A stretch of 64,000 nt of DNA, from contig CM026571.1 of NCBI GenBank assembly GCA_015143295.1, positions 33,198,505-33,262,504 on the forward strand, read 5' to 3'. Every line of letters starts with the position of its first letter. The stretch's first letter is position 1. The translations under genes were made by a program, and so were the position numbers. Positions 42,985 to 53,876 of the stretch are shown piece after piece. Below the pieces are notes generated by a model, which searched no databases, was not told the DNA's origin, and saw nothing but the letters and a program-made list of their open reading frames with translations. The DNA comes from Tetracentron sinense. Lineage: Eukaryota; Streptophyta; Magnoliopsida; Trochodendrales; Trochodendraceae.

Positions 42985-44460
42985 CTCGATCCTAGGCAGG
43001 CCCTTCAGGGATCGCGAAGTCAAGTGGATGGGGCACGCCCTTAAGATCCATGATCTGCTGTTGGAGGGATGTGACCTCAACCTCCATGTGCTTAAGGGTC
43101 TCGGTAGCGTTGAACATGTGATATCCAAATTGTTGGATACGGGAGGTCATCTCCGCCTTTGCACTGTTAAGCTGGGCCCGGATGATGGCTGCTTCCCTGG
43201 CGTCGCCTCTGCGTCTCTTGTGAAGAGACTGGATTGTCTACTCCAATTGTTCAACATGTTCTTGTATGGCTTGGAGTTAACAGCCCTGCTCCGCTTCCTG
43301 CGGCCTGAATACACCCTGGGCTTTCCATAGCCTTTTCCATTTCTGCTGGATCTAGAGTTGTCTCTCCAGGAAGAAGTCTGTCCAGGGAACCACCATTTCT
43401 GCTAGGGGTATAGTCCCTTGTGATGGAGCTGAGACTGGTGTGGGCAGTTCCCTAGGTGCAGGCATGCTAGGTAGAATGTTAGGATTTTTCACCCATTATC
43501 GGTATACTGAGTTGGTCGGTGGTCCTAATGTAACCATGAAATCCGGCCACTGGGTCTCGTCTGGAGCTGCGCTAAGCTGACTGGAAGTGTCGGGCAAGGT
43601 TGTCGGTGTGCACTGTGAAAGTAATCCAATCATTTTTCTGCCAGTCTATCACTGGGATACGTTGAGGGAGTCCAAACTGTCGAAAGAATCGGAGTGGTGT
43701 ATAGACTACGGAGCCTGTTAGACCAGCAAGAATCATGCAATTACTATCGGTCCTTGATTATGAGAAATCTTCTGAGATAAACTGTAGGAATCGTGGATGC
43801 CGTCCGGTACCGATATGATTATAGGCAAACGACTTACCAACCAGAGGTGTAGGAGAGGTGTACTGACATGGAAGATGCCCTTTCTACGTTCTACCGACTG
43901 GTTAAGAGCCCTAAGAAGCTCGGATAGGATGACTGGTACAACTGAGCAGGAGTTGTGCATGTCCTCGACGATCCCGACCAGAACTGCTTCGACAAGTGAT
44001 CAGCACCTTGGGAATACCAGCAGAGACATGGCTATCAGTGCAAGGGCAATGAGACAGGGAAGTTCCACTGAGATAGATTCAGGGTTCCACTTGCGCTTAT
44101 ACCTCTTTTCAAGAAAAGACATGGGTATCCGATCAAAAGAGCCGTTAGGACCAGGCTACAAGTTGTCTTGTAGCGCGGTACTATGGCTTTACCATCCATG
44201 TTTAACCCTAAAATGCACTGAATCTCTTCCAGTGTTGGGTAGAGCTCGTTCTTACCAAAACGGAATGCCATGTGAGATGGGCTCCAACACTGGATAGCAG
44301 TGTTTATGAGGCGCAAGTCTAGGTTAACCACAGATAGGTTTAGGATAGTTCCAGTTTTGTAGTATTGAGCCCAAACGAGACGTTGACTCGAGGTAAAAGC
44401 CCCAATTATCTCTTGGAGGTTGTCGTCACATGCCCCTTGAGAAGTTAGATGCACGGGCCG
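42985..44460 (-). pseudogene. Ogre-type ORF1 upstream of gag
   Basis: The right part (44035-44454) has LRLINTAIQCW, FRFGKNELYPTLEEIQCILGL, resembling the plant mobile domain-like ORF1 of Ogre elements. 43733-43960 continues with a PLLHLWLVSRL-like block. The left end reads RIQQFGYHMFNATETLKHM...SLQQQIMDL, a likely coiled coil, then a stop near 42988. Function in Ogre is not established. Several frame breaks. Confidence 0.65.
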
Positions 44461-45375
44461 TGACTATCGACCCATTGACTGGATTATCCCTGAAGGACCT
44501 GCCATATCTACCTAGACAATGATACAGACTCTGTGAGTGTACTGTGTATGCAGATGGGATGCAAAATGATGATGCAATATTTTTTCGATTTTTTATTTTG
44601 GTTGGGTGTGACAAGGCACATGTGATTCGATAGGGCAGACGGACGGAGGTTCAACGTGCTTTAGCCCAAGTTGTTGGAAATCGAGGGACCTATCAGATCA
44701 AGGTTGGGATAGGCCCAGTGAAGGCCTGTCTGCCTGAGATTTGGACCCCAAATGCTATGTCGGGAAGCAAGGTTGGATGTAGTTTATTACAAGCATAGGT
44801 TTGGCTCATTACATGCCCCTGAGTGGGTGGCTATCCAGGTAGAATGTGCCCGGGTAGTCAACCATGACTGGGGACAGGTATAGGGTGCAAGCAAGTTAGG
44901 GTTTATAGTAGCCCTCCCTGAATGGGCTGCTTGTAGACTATACCCTAGCCTAGACTACATGTATAAATGCTGGTTTGATGCAAGTGTGTTCCTAGCAGGA
45001 TGGGGGGATCACTTAACACCGTATATACGACTCCCCGGTATAGAACATACCTGAAAAGGGACGATTGGTGTAAGTGAGAGCGTTTAGAATCCTTCCCTGA
45101 GGGATATCACCCAACAAGAGTAACTCCGCGAACCTCCAAGATGTTTAAGTCACTGACACTGAGGATGATCATCCAGTAGCCGTTAACGTAATATACCTAT
45201 CTACTGGGTTGAATGGGATAATTACACTACTATGACATGTATGGATGCACACTACACATTTAACCAAGAGATGTAAAATGATTGGTGTTAAGTTAAATGC
45301 TTAGTCATTTTAATCAAGATTAGGCTTAGTTGGCTTAAACCCGAGTTCCTGGTTAAACCCTGAAATGAACAGTCT
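44461..45375 (-). other. 5' leader of E
   Basis: Non-coding region between the PBS and ORF1. I see no domain or repeat. Confidence 0.6.
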
Positions 45376-45398
45376 GTGTCCCCAGCAGAGTCGCCAGA
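45376..45398 (-). other. Primer-binding site of E (tRNA-Arg type)
   Basis: The minus strand reads TGGCGACTCTGCTGGGGAC a few bases after the LTR end at 45401. TGGCGACTCCGCTGGGGA is the tRNA-Arg primer site usual in Tat/Ogre. Confidence 0.9.
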
Positions 45399-46425
45399 GC
45401 TGTGAGCGTGGGAATTCACTCCCTCTCACAAAAAGGGGTCTGGATTACCTATGTACCCTCACGGGTGTGAAAGGGTTTTTAGAGTTGCAACCTATTCATT
45501 CAGAACGGATAAGTCCCCCGAGTTTGGATAAGGTCTTGGTCTACGAGTGGGATTAGGGTAAAGGGGTTCAGTTAAGCCCAGGGAAGGTGTTAGGCACCCC
45601 GAGGCTTCCATCTTTCAATGGTTCCGTACTTCCCAAGTATAAGCCAAACAAATTTAATCTTGATTGTAATGTCGAGGTGTTTGAATTAACACTAATCCAA
45701 GAAAGGAAAAGCTAACTGGGGTTGGGCCCGTGTTGGGCTGCCTACGTACTCACAGGGCGAGATCAGACCAAGCGTAGTTCTGGCACATGAGCCTGTGCCG
45801 AGGCTAGGGGGCGTGTGTGTAGGCACCAAGGGTGGCTAACATGGATTAGTCCAGTAGACTAGGGTTTGGTTGACCGAGGAGGGTCAAGTGCATGGTATTC
45901 AAGCCCGGTAGGCATAAGGGGTAGTCCGGTAGACTAAGGCGAAGTCCAGCCTAGGTTAGGGTTGCTAAAAGGGGTTAGGCCAAAATAACTATGGTTCAGG
46001 TTACTAACCACAGTAAAGGGGATGTGGTGTGTAGCCCAGTAGGCTAAGGGGAGGCCCGGTAGGCCGAGGATAGTCTAGTAGATTTAGTTTTTAGGCCCGG
46101 TAGGCCGTTAACCGAAATTAACTATGATTAGGGTTACTAACCGCAATTAAGGGGGGTCTAACTGTTGTTAGGGTTGCTAACCAGGATTAGGGAGAGGGCC
46201 AAAGTTAGTATTATGGTCCGATTGATTTTTAGGAATTTCTGTTTAATTTCCCAAAGTTGGTAGGGTTAAGGGGTGCTTAACCGCGCTTAAATGATAACCA
46301 GAGGTATATTTAACCGTGGTTAAGGGTCTAGTGAGGTCCAAGGTGGGCCCAGGGGACTAGGCAGGGCCGAAAGTGGCCTCCTACTAGGCTTGGGCCCCTG
46401 CAAAAGCCCAGAATAAAAAAATAGT

Positions 46426-47640
46426 TAATGTCGGTAATAAGATTACCGACATTATAAACAGTATTTTTAGCTGTGTTTTTGCCTCTGCTAACTAGGGTTA
46501 AGGTGTAACCCAAGGTGAGCCAAGGTGATGGGAGTGTAGAGGGGACTCCTGGGAAGGGTTCAGGCTTTGTGTGGGCCACAGGGGATGCCTGGAGGGAGCC
46601 CCACAAGGCTACAAAACCACTGCAATAGTAACAGCATATTGGCAGTAGTTATTCTACCGCCAATACAAAATCAAGCTAAAAACAAGATTGTCGGTGGAAG
46701 GACTACCGATAGTAATGCATAGTTTTATTTTCAGGGATTTAACTAGGGATAGGCTTAACCCTAGGACCTAGAAGGACCAGGCCTGGTCCAGGGAAGTAAG
46801 AGGAGTTTAGTTTGGGCCCAGGACATGGGCCAGGGCCCAACCGAGTTAGCCAAACTAAGCTTCAAAATAGACGGCCAGGAATGGCGGTACTGAGATTACT
46901 GCCATTCCTGGTTTTGCTTGAAATAGGGATGGTGGCCAAGGGGCTGTGCTCAGAGGCATCTAAGGGTTCCCTCATGAGTTGGGGGACCCTTAGGAGGTCC
47001 TGGGGTAGTCTGCACGCCCATAGGAGATGATATACCCGAAGGGGTTCACCACACCTATGGTTTAGGTGGGTGAATACCCTGTGAGGGCCTGGGTTATTAA
47101 CCAAAACACCAAGAAAAATACAAAAAGACTCCCCTGGAGATGACCAGGGGCTCACAAGGATGATCAAATAATAGAAAGATGGGTAAGGAATGGCCCTACC
47201 CTATGCTCTGTTTTGCTCGAATGGGTGGATGTCTGTAGCAGTGTTGGTGAGTGGTGCTTCGGTGGTGCTATAGCAACTGGGAGGTCTAGGATAGACCGAC
47301 AAGGGTCCTGGGATCTAAGTTCAGTGTGTAGAAGAAGCTGAGGGAGGGGCTTCGGATAGGACTTCACCTGAGAGGATTTTACAGACCATTTTTAGTGAAG
47401 GGGGCAATGGGCTTTATAGAGGAAGCTTCAAGGGACCTAGGTGGATTACAAAGAAGGAGGAAGAGGTGGTTGGACCAAGGGGAAGTCATATGAGAGCTGA
47501 GTCATGACGGAGGAGGGGATGGTGGAGTGTGCAAGGCGTTTGCTACCTACAAACTCGGCACTCACAGTTGTTAGTAGAAGGTCTACCGACAATGTGAATT
47601 CAGGCCAAAAACTAATGTCGGTAGATCTTCTACCGACATT
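46426..47640 (-). repeat. Six TGTCGGTAG-type hairpins in the 5' LTR of E
   Basis: Positions: 46426-46454, 46636-46664, 46688-46713, 46878-46907, 47566-47591, 47614-47640. The last has perfect 12-base arms around 3 bases; the first perfect 13-base arms around 3 bases. Only the last two are upstream of the TATA box; the others would be transcribed. Confidence 0.83.
47412..47419 (-). promoter_or_regulatory. TATA box of the 5' LTR of E
   Basis: The minus strand reads CCTCTATAAAGCCC. Hairpins at 47566-47640 lie about 150-225 bases upstream. Confidence 0.65.
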
Positions 47641-47909
47641 CTAAGTTTTGATTTTGAATGGGCTTGGCCCATACACACTCGGTTCTGGAGGCTTGGCTTA
47701 GGGTTTTTGGGCCTTTGTGGCCCACCCCAAGGTATAGGCCTTATGGGCCATGGCTTCGAGTTTCAAGCCCTAAGGGCTAGGGCTAGGGCATCGGCTAGGG
47801 TCACCTAGGGTTTTAGTCCTAAGGGTAGAGCTAGGCCAGGGGGCTAACCATAGTTAAAAGGATTTAACTACAGTTAGATGGGGTATAAAAATTGGGTGCT
47901 TACAGTACC

Positions 47910-48143
47910 ATAGAAAGTAGGAGGATGCAATCTCCTAAATTCCTCAAGTCCTGAAGTATGGTGGACAGGAGGAGGTGTAGGTGTAGCAGGAGTAGCAACA
48001 GCAGGCCTGACTGCCAGCATAGCCAAGGTCGCTGCTATAGATGCAAAGGCCTGAGCAAAGTCGGGCGGTGCATCCCCTGATGAAGAAGGAGACATCCCAT
48101 TACTCCTACTCTGGTATCCTTAACCTGGATTGCCACGTCTCAT
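47910..48143 (-). pseudogene. Gag N-terminus of Tekay relic D
   Basis: The ATG at 48143 starts MRRGNPG, then a stop, then DAPPDFAQAFASIAATLAMLA and LEEFRRLHPPTFYGT, matching QPDFAQAFASIAETLAMLA and AFRRMRPPTFCGS of A. It is cut by E at 47909 and continues at 27219. Confidence 0.85.
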
Positions 48144-48452
48144 GACTGAAGCCTGAGAACAATAGCAACACATGAGTCTAACTTGGAAACCAACTTTATT
48201 TCAATCATAACTTCGAGATCATTCAATATTTATAAAGTATATAATAGTAATGCATCGAGGTATACATTGCAATAGTGTAAGCATACAATTTGTGTTTCTA
48301 GCGTAGGATACTAAGTTCGGTTGGGTTCCAACCGGTTATGGACTAAGACTAAAGAATTAGTTTATACTTGGAATACGACTCCTTTCTTAAACCTAATGCC
48401 TTGTTTCAATCACGATATCAAATATTAAGTGACCCTGAGGAAATTTAACACC
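48144..48452 (-). other. 5' leader of D with acceptor-like site
   Basis: The leader matches that of A in blocks (GAGTCTAACTTGGA, CCTAATGCCTTGTTTCAATCA, GACCCT). TTGTTCTCAG/GC at 48153, 10 nt before the gag ATG, equals the acceptor-like site of A. The PBS itself is missing; homology ends near 48450. Confidence 0.6.
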
Positions 48453-49159
48453 TAGTATCATACATGAACTTTGGAATTTATCTAAGTTCTAAGTTCAACT
48501 CAGAGAACAACCTAGCCCTAGTGAACCTAATAAAGGGAATCCAGATAAAAATTTATGTGGAAAACTGGATCCCGAGGATCTTTACACCATTGAAAGCAAC
48601 TAATACTATCTACATGTTTCTCATGCATGTCATGTACATTTATGTCATTTAAATCAAAATCATGAATTTGTTTATGTTATTACTATTGTTAGCTAGTAGC
48701 TTGTGCTCGCTGAGTATTCCATGCTCAGCCGTACATTTCATGTCGGCAGGTCCGGTGGATATCTTCAATCCCAAACCATGGATTGAGGAAGAGTATGTTG
48801 AAGAAGATGCGCCTATTCCATTGTAGCCTTAGGAGGACATGGATTTAGATAGGTGGCCTTATCTAGACTATTGTTGAGAGGAGAGTCAATGAGGTTTCCT
48901 TATTTTGAATTTTGATGGTGGGCATGTCCACTCTTATATTTAGTCATGTTTTTGTATAAAACCTTGGAATACTCATCATGTATAGAAAAGAAAAATTGAT
49001 TTCACGCTTCTACATAGTTTAGCTTCCGCATTGTTTCATTTTCGCATTTATTTCGTTTCCACTATAGTACGCCTTATATATTTTGCAAGATGGTTTGCCA
49101 GGTTATGTTAGTAATGCCTAAAGTCTCACCTAACTCCTAGGGGGGATTTTGGGGCATTA
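48453..49159 (+). mobile_element. 3' part of a Tekay-type LTR, 5'-truncated
   Basis: It contains the hairpin (48709-48747), the micro-ORF and the LTR end AACTCCTAGG...GGGGCATTACA at 49159. No start, TSD or internal region is visible. It abuts the leader of D in opposite orientation, so a deletion or inversion has happened here. Confidence 0.7.
48740..48877 (+). CDS. Conserved LTR micro-ORF (48.7-kb LTR)
   Basis: ATG at 48740 starts MSAGP, then KPWIEEEYVEEDAPIPL, and TAG at 48824. After a second TAG the same frame continues with LDRWPYLDYC to TGA at 48875-48877, the same ending as in A. Both TAG codons stand where A has CAG. The codons for EEEY and WPYLDYC differ from A mostly at third positions. 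Intact length would be about that of A. Confidence 0.55.
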
Positions 49160-49311
49160 CAAAGATAATCCAAAGCCAATGCTAAACAACCAACAATTTT
49201 CTGGGCTTCATCTTTTTTATCTTTGGTGGTAGGCAAGTTATGACAGTGGGCAGAACCACTGATTTTATCTTTGATTAGTCTGCCGAATTGATTTGCACTC
49301 TTGGTTCTCAC
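49160..49311 (-). other. Unrecognised open reading frame fragment
   Basis: The minus strand is open for about 55 codons before running into the LTR at 49159 (SANQFGRLIKDKISGS...DEAQKIVGCLALALDYL). Composition is more like a cellular exon than like LTR sequence, but I do not recognise it. It may be a captured gene fragment or chance. Confidence 0.25.
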
Positions 49312-50340
49312 AGACGTTTCACTTGCAAGCTAACCTTCCAGTACTAACACGAGTTAACTGCAAGAGAATCTGTAGCCTAGATAGACGTGTCACACAATGA
49401 CAAGCTTAAATAGGCCACAGGCTATTAGTCAAGCAGTTTGACAAGTGTATTCCCAAAAGAATAACTTGAGCTAGATTGTGTTCCTAAGTCGACAAGTATA
49501 GTTAACCAACAATAGTTTGAGGAGGCCACTTAAGAGCTCAGTATACGAAAGTAGTAGGGACCTATGGGTATGTTAGAAAACAGGGACCCGTACTCGTGGT
49601 CTTATTCGACTCAATAAATGAAGGAGTCACTGATTTTGTGATGGTCCTGTGAACATCGAGCTAAATTTGGCTTTAAATCTTGGTTCCTTTTATTAAATGG
49701 CTTTTGGGTTCACATAGCTAGAGTGATGAGGTGGGTGATGAAATTCCATCAGTTTCAAGTAGAGCTGGGTTGTGCTCTTTTTAATTAATGTATTTTTTGA
49801 CCATCCATGCAGTTCGAAAAAAAACAAAATTAAATAAACAATCATCACCTAGATGCTCAGTCACCCGGGATAGCTTTCAAGGGAGGTTTAGAAAACGTAC
49901 CTACCCGTGGGCTATGCCACGGGGTCGCCTTCATGAGCTAGGGATGGGTAATGAGCTTAGGACCCCTCCAAGCTATACTCTTGACTCACACTCCTCTGCA
50001 GAAGAGTTAGTTCACAAAAAATAGGTCAAGTTAGGGAATTGATTTGGAATGTTGCTACCTTTAGGATTTGCATAAGTCAGTCGAGGAAATTAAGGTAGGC
50101 TTCAAATAGTTTTCAATTCGAATTTAGAAGTTTTCTAAATAAGGGAACTACTATTTTTGAATTATTCCAAAGTTGGAAACCTTCCAAATAAGAATTTTGG
50201 GCACACTCGAAAATTTCCAAGAAAATTGCTGCTTTTGTTAGACTTTTTCCAAAGAAAGAAAATGCATAAATGAGCGAAAACTCTTTTTGAAAAATTCCTT
50301 TGCCATTCTCATGTAGCAACATCCTTCCCCTTGAAATCAC
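49312..50340. other. Unassigned intergenic sequence
   Basis: I see no domain, LTR end, tandem repeat or convincing frame here. It may be older host DNA or very decayed repeat. Confidence 0.4.
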
Positions 50341-51469
50341 TTACACATGCCATGTTGTCTTGGCCTTGATTAGGTTGCCTGAAGGAACTACACATATTCA
50401 TGCTTTCATATTCTTCATTGATTGGGGAACTTTTCATTTAGGCATTTAATCAAACACATGACATACGACATGTCATAGTCGTTTAATTTCCTCTTGTTCG
50501 TGCATACATTCCATGATAACATCAAGGTGTATTCATTATTTGTAGGATACCCTTCCCCCATTTTCCATCACACACATTACACCACATCCACACGACATCC
50601 AAACGCCTCAAACTCCTCATCCATCCATACATTCCACACATTCACTTATTCATCTTGTTTAGATTTAGGGAAATTGCATATTTCAAAGAAAAGGGGAAAA
50701 CACATCATCATTTACAAAAGAAACCCTAGTTATTGCTAAGTTAGTTAGTAAGGGTGTACTAACCTTGAGATTAACTCCTAATCTTGGAAGAAAACCCTTG
50801 ATTGAGCTCCCAATTGAATAGCGATGATCCCTCTTTGAAGAAAATGCTCCAACCTTGGAATGGGGAAAGATTCTTGCAATCCAAAACCCCCTTGAGCAAA
50901 AGCCCTAACCCTTCTTCCTTCTTCTCTCTCAATCTCCCCAATTTTTTGCTTGAGGGTTTGTTAAGACCCAAACCCACGAAATTTGGGTTAAATTGGAAAA
51001 AGGGGAGGTCAAAGACTATTTTACCCTTAATGATTCGGCTTAAAAGACCGAACTGGGCAATTTTCGACATGACCGGTCGACCGGTGGTGACCTTTAGTTG
51101 ACCGGTCAAAAATGACCTCTCTGGAAAAATAACCCATACATTTAGTGTAATGTTCGGTCGACCTGTAATGGGCATCGGTCGACCGGCGGCTGTTCGGTCG
51201 ACCGGTAGCAAATTCAGTTGACCAATTCCCTTGTATTTTTCCTATTTTCTATTTTTCTCATTTTTCCCACTTCGTTATTTTAGCCATAACTTTTTACTCG
51301 TTTGTCGGATTTTGACGATTCAACTTGTGTTGGATTCGTCTTTTGAAGGGGAATATTTTTAGTGGTTTAGAATCATCCGATTCTTCTTTATTTATTAGTT
51401 GGACTACGTAAAAGTTCAAATTAGCTATGAAACGTTATTCATTAGGTACTAAAGTTTTGGGGTGCTACA
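50341..51469 (-). mobile_element. 5' part of a Tekay-type LTR (minus)
   Basis: On the minus strand it starts TGTAGCACCCC at 51469. In order: conserved U3 box (51281-51346), palindromic array (51064-51225), leader and donor-like AAG/GTTAGTAC at 50763. It parallels 5150-6286 of A (TTTAGGCATTT...CAAACAC, TAGTAAGGGTGTACTAACC). The second half is missing. The exact end against F suggests insertion into F followed by deletion. Confidence 0.72.
51064..51346 (-). promoter_or_regulatory. U3 of the 51-kb LTR: palindromic array and conserved box
   Basis: The word is TTCGGTCGACCGG or GACCGGTCGACCGGT, six copies or part-copies between 51064 and 51225, each centred on GGTCGACC. The conserved box (51281-51346) keeps GACGAATCCAAC and GTTGAATCGTC on the minus strand. 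Confidence 0.68.
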
Positions 51470-51690
51470 ATGCTGATCAGCATTGCACCTTTCATCGAGG
51501 CCCAGGTCATTCAACTGATTATTGCATCAGCTTGAAGTGCACCATCCAGGATCTTCTAGATGAGGATAGGGTTGAACTGGCCCCTGGTAATACCAGGTGC
51601 CACTGCTCCCACACAACAACCAAGTCAACTTTATTGAATGAGAAGAGCCCGGGGCAAGGGGACCTAGACCCAGCACACCCACAGTAGATG
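51470..51690 (+). pseudogene. Gag tail of F
   Basis: It carries the HCTFHRGPGHSTDYCISLKC motif of Tat gag and DLLDEDRVELAPGN. It runs directly on from the LTR end at 51469. Its upstream part is missing. Confidence 0.8.
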
Positions 51691-52199
51691 ACGGCATCAT
51701 CAGGCCCTCTTATCAGTCTCATGTCATAATTCCTTTCCCCCAATCAAACATATAGACCATCCAGTCCCCAGTACAGATCCCTATCCCTGAAAAAATCGTC
51801 TACACTATCCCCTACCCCGCGAACTAGTCCAAGGCCCCAGCACAAGCCTCCACCTCAACAGGCCCCGTCCAGATCTCTTACATCCCTTCTCCACGTTTTA
51901 ACCTCAACCAGGTACCCACTCCCCACTCTCTCATCCTTGAGAGTGAGAGCATAGCCTATCTCACTCGATCTGGCCAGGTATATCAGCCTCAAGTGACTGA
52001 GCAGGCAAAGGCAAAGGGGACAAAGAAAGAAAAAAAGAAAGCAGGGGTGTCAGACCCTGAGAAAGAAACAGTAGATTCGACAGTATTACTGAAAATATTG
52101 GAAAAGGCAGAGGAGTTTAACATTATTCAGCAGTTGAGCAAAGTGCCTGCGCAGATTTCCATCTAGGGTCTCCTCCTGACTTCTGAACATCACAAAAAG
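51691..52199 (+). other. Gag to protease linker of F
   Basis: Degenerate proline-rich linker with stops, matching 40899-41312 and the KEKEK stretch of E. Confidence 0.5.
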
Positions 52200-52830
52200 T
52201 AGTTGCTCTGGGTATTGAACAATGCCCACGTAACACCAGACATATCGCCCGAGAAACTAGGGCATATGGTAGGGCAAGTACTTGAATATAGAATCATCTC
52301 CTTCACAGAGAAAGAAATATCGAACAGTGACAGGGATCATACCTGGGCCTTATACATTGCAGTTCAGTGCATGGATAGGACACTATCATTAGTGCTCATC
52401 GATAATGGCTCTTACCTAAATACCTGCACTCTCTCAACACTGCAAAGCTTGGGGCTGAACCTCGATCAAGTGAAGAAGATACACATGACCACCAGGGCCT
52501 TTGGCAACTATACCAGGTAGAACCTGGGTGATATAGACTTGACCATCAGGGTCAGACCAACTCAATTCACAACAAACTTTTAGGTCATGACCGTACCAGC
52601 CTCATTCACCTTACTCTTGGAAAGGTTATGGATCCACGCGATCGGAGTCATTCCCTCCTCTCTCCATCAAAGAATCAAATTCATTCAGGATGACCATTTG
52701 GTCGTGATCCTTTTAGAGGAGATGGTTAGTTCCCTTGGGGACATCCAGGAACTGAGGCAGGGTACAGCCTTCATGACATACCAGTTCGAGCAGGTCAGTT
52801 CTATCGCCAAGGTAGAAGAGCAGAGCAGGT
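52200..52830 (+). pseudogene. Protease region of F
   Basis: NNAHVTPDISPEKLGHM precedes LVLIDNGSYLNTCTLSTLQSLGLN, the active-site region; then TRAFGNYT, a stop, NLGDIDLTI. The block after it (WIHAIGVIPSSLHQRIKFI) is the rest of the fold. Two stops. Confidence 0.8.
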
Positions 52831-53876
52831 AAGCAATGTCGCCATTTGTCAAGATGATGCCCAGAAAGAATTATCAACCAGGGATAGGCATCAGAGTTAG
52901 AAGCCAAGGGATGAAGAAGAGATACACGCCTCCGCGCTACACGCCGCCATTCGGATTGGGGTACAAGCCTAAATTCGAGGACTATCTCTCTAAATTTACA
53001 AAGAGGAACAGTTGGTCGGTGAATCCAAAACTCTAACCCCATATCTTTGTAACTGTCCCGGTAGGGATATTCAAAGCCTACCTAGATATACCTCTCGCAC
53101 CAGTTGCACCAATCTTAAACCTCCAGCTCAGTGTTGAGTCTTCAGGGATTCCGGATCTGGAAATATTTAGCATGGCCCAGATGTTCGACAAATTGACTAT
53201 CGAAGATGCCACAGAAATGGAAGATCCAGTGGGAGAGCAGATTTGCAAACTCCCCAACAATATCGAAGCATCCTCCAGTCGCCGACCACTGATTCGTTGG
53301 TGGACCGAGGCTCTCAAAATCGAGGTTATTCAGGGTGAGGCAAGCAGCTTACAGGTCAGGTTGGTTTGATCAAGCAGTGACTGGAACACCATTCTTCTCC
53401 TCCTTCTATCTCTCTTTTGCTCTCGTTGCAAAATCTAAATGTCAGGCCACTGTAGGCCTCTTTTTGTTGAGTCACATTTTGTAAACAGTCATCTATTTTA
53501 TCAATGAAAATTGGATGTTTCGACTCAAAAATCATGTTTTTAAAAAAAAAAATTTCATATCGGCTGATGACGAAATCACACGGACTCTTTCCCTAGAAGG
53601 CCTATTGTCCTGAAGCCAACAAAAAATAAAAAAAATAAGCATGCTAAACTAAGCTAATTGATTTGTCAGGAAATCACCTCTAATAAGGCTATCCCCGAAA
53701 CACTCCTTGAACTTTCGGAAGTTGAGTATGACTCAGAATAGGAAGAGGAACCGCCTCAAGAGCTTTTGAACCTCGTAGAACACAGTAAAGGGATCCTGTA
53801 GTCAAACATCGAGGACACTGAGACCATAAACCTCGGTTTTGAAGACAATCCTCAGCTTGTCAAAATTGGCACAACC
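52831..53876 (+). other. Protease to RT linker of F
   Basis: It contains YTPPRYTPPFGLGYKPKFEDYLSK (given here in part) and AQMFDKLTIEDATEME, both shared with E. Frames are broken. No catalytic domain. Confidence 0.5.

Larger units (their letters stand above)
45401..47904 (-). mobile_element. 5' LTR of E (2504 bp)
   Basis: It starts TGTGAGCG on the plus strand and ends GCTTACA before GTACC. It is about as long as its partner once S3 is removed. Substitutions are clearly more numerous than between the LTRs of A. TATA box at 47412-47419 (minus). Confidence 0.93.
27220..47909 (-). mobile_element. Tat/Ogre-lineage Ty3-gypsy element E, TSD GTACC
   Basis: GTACC at 27220-27224 and 47905-47909 flanks LTRs of about 2.5 kb (27225-33439 including S3, and 45401-47904). 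The primer site TGGCGACTCTGCTGGGGAC is tRNA-Arg type, as in Tat/Ogre. On the minus strand the order is an extra ORF upstream of gag, gag, protease, RT, RNase H, a second archaeal-type RNase H, integrase, then a long 3' region with tandem repeats. The extra ORF, dual RNase H and tRNA-Arg primer are hallmarks of this lineage. Many stops and frameshifts. It is inserted in the gag of D. Confidence 0.9.

Noticed and set aside
45376-45398. tRNA gene
   Set aside because: Only the 19-nt match to a tRNA 3' end is present; it is the primer-binding site of E.
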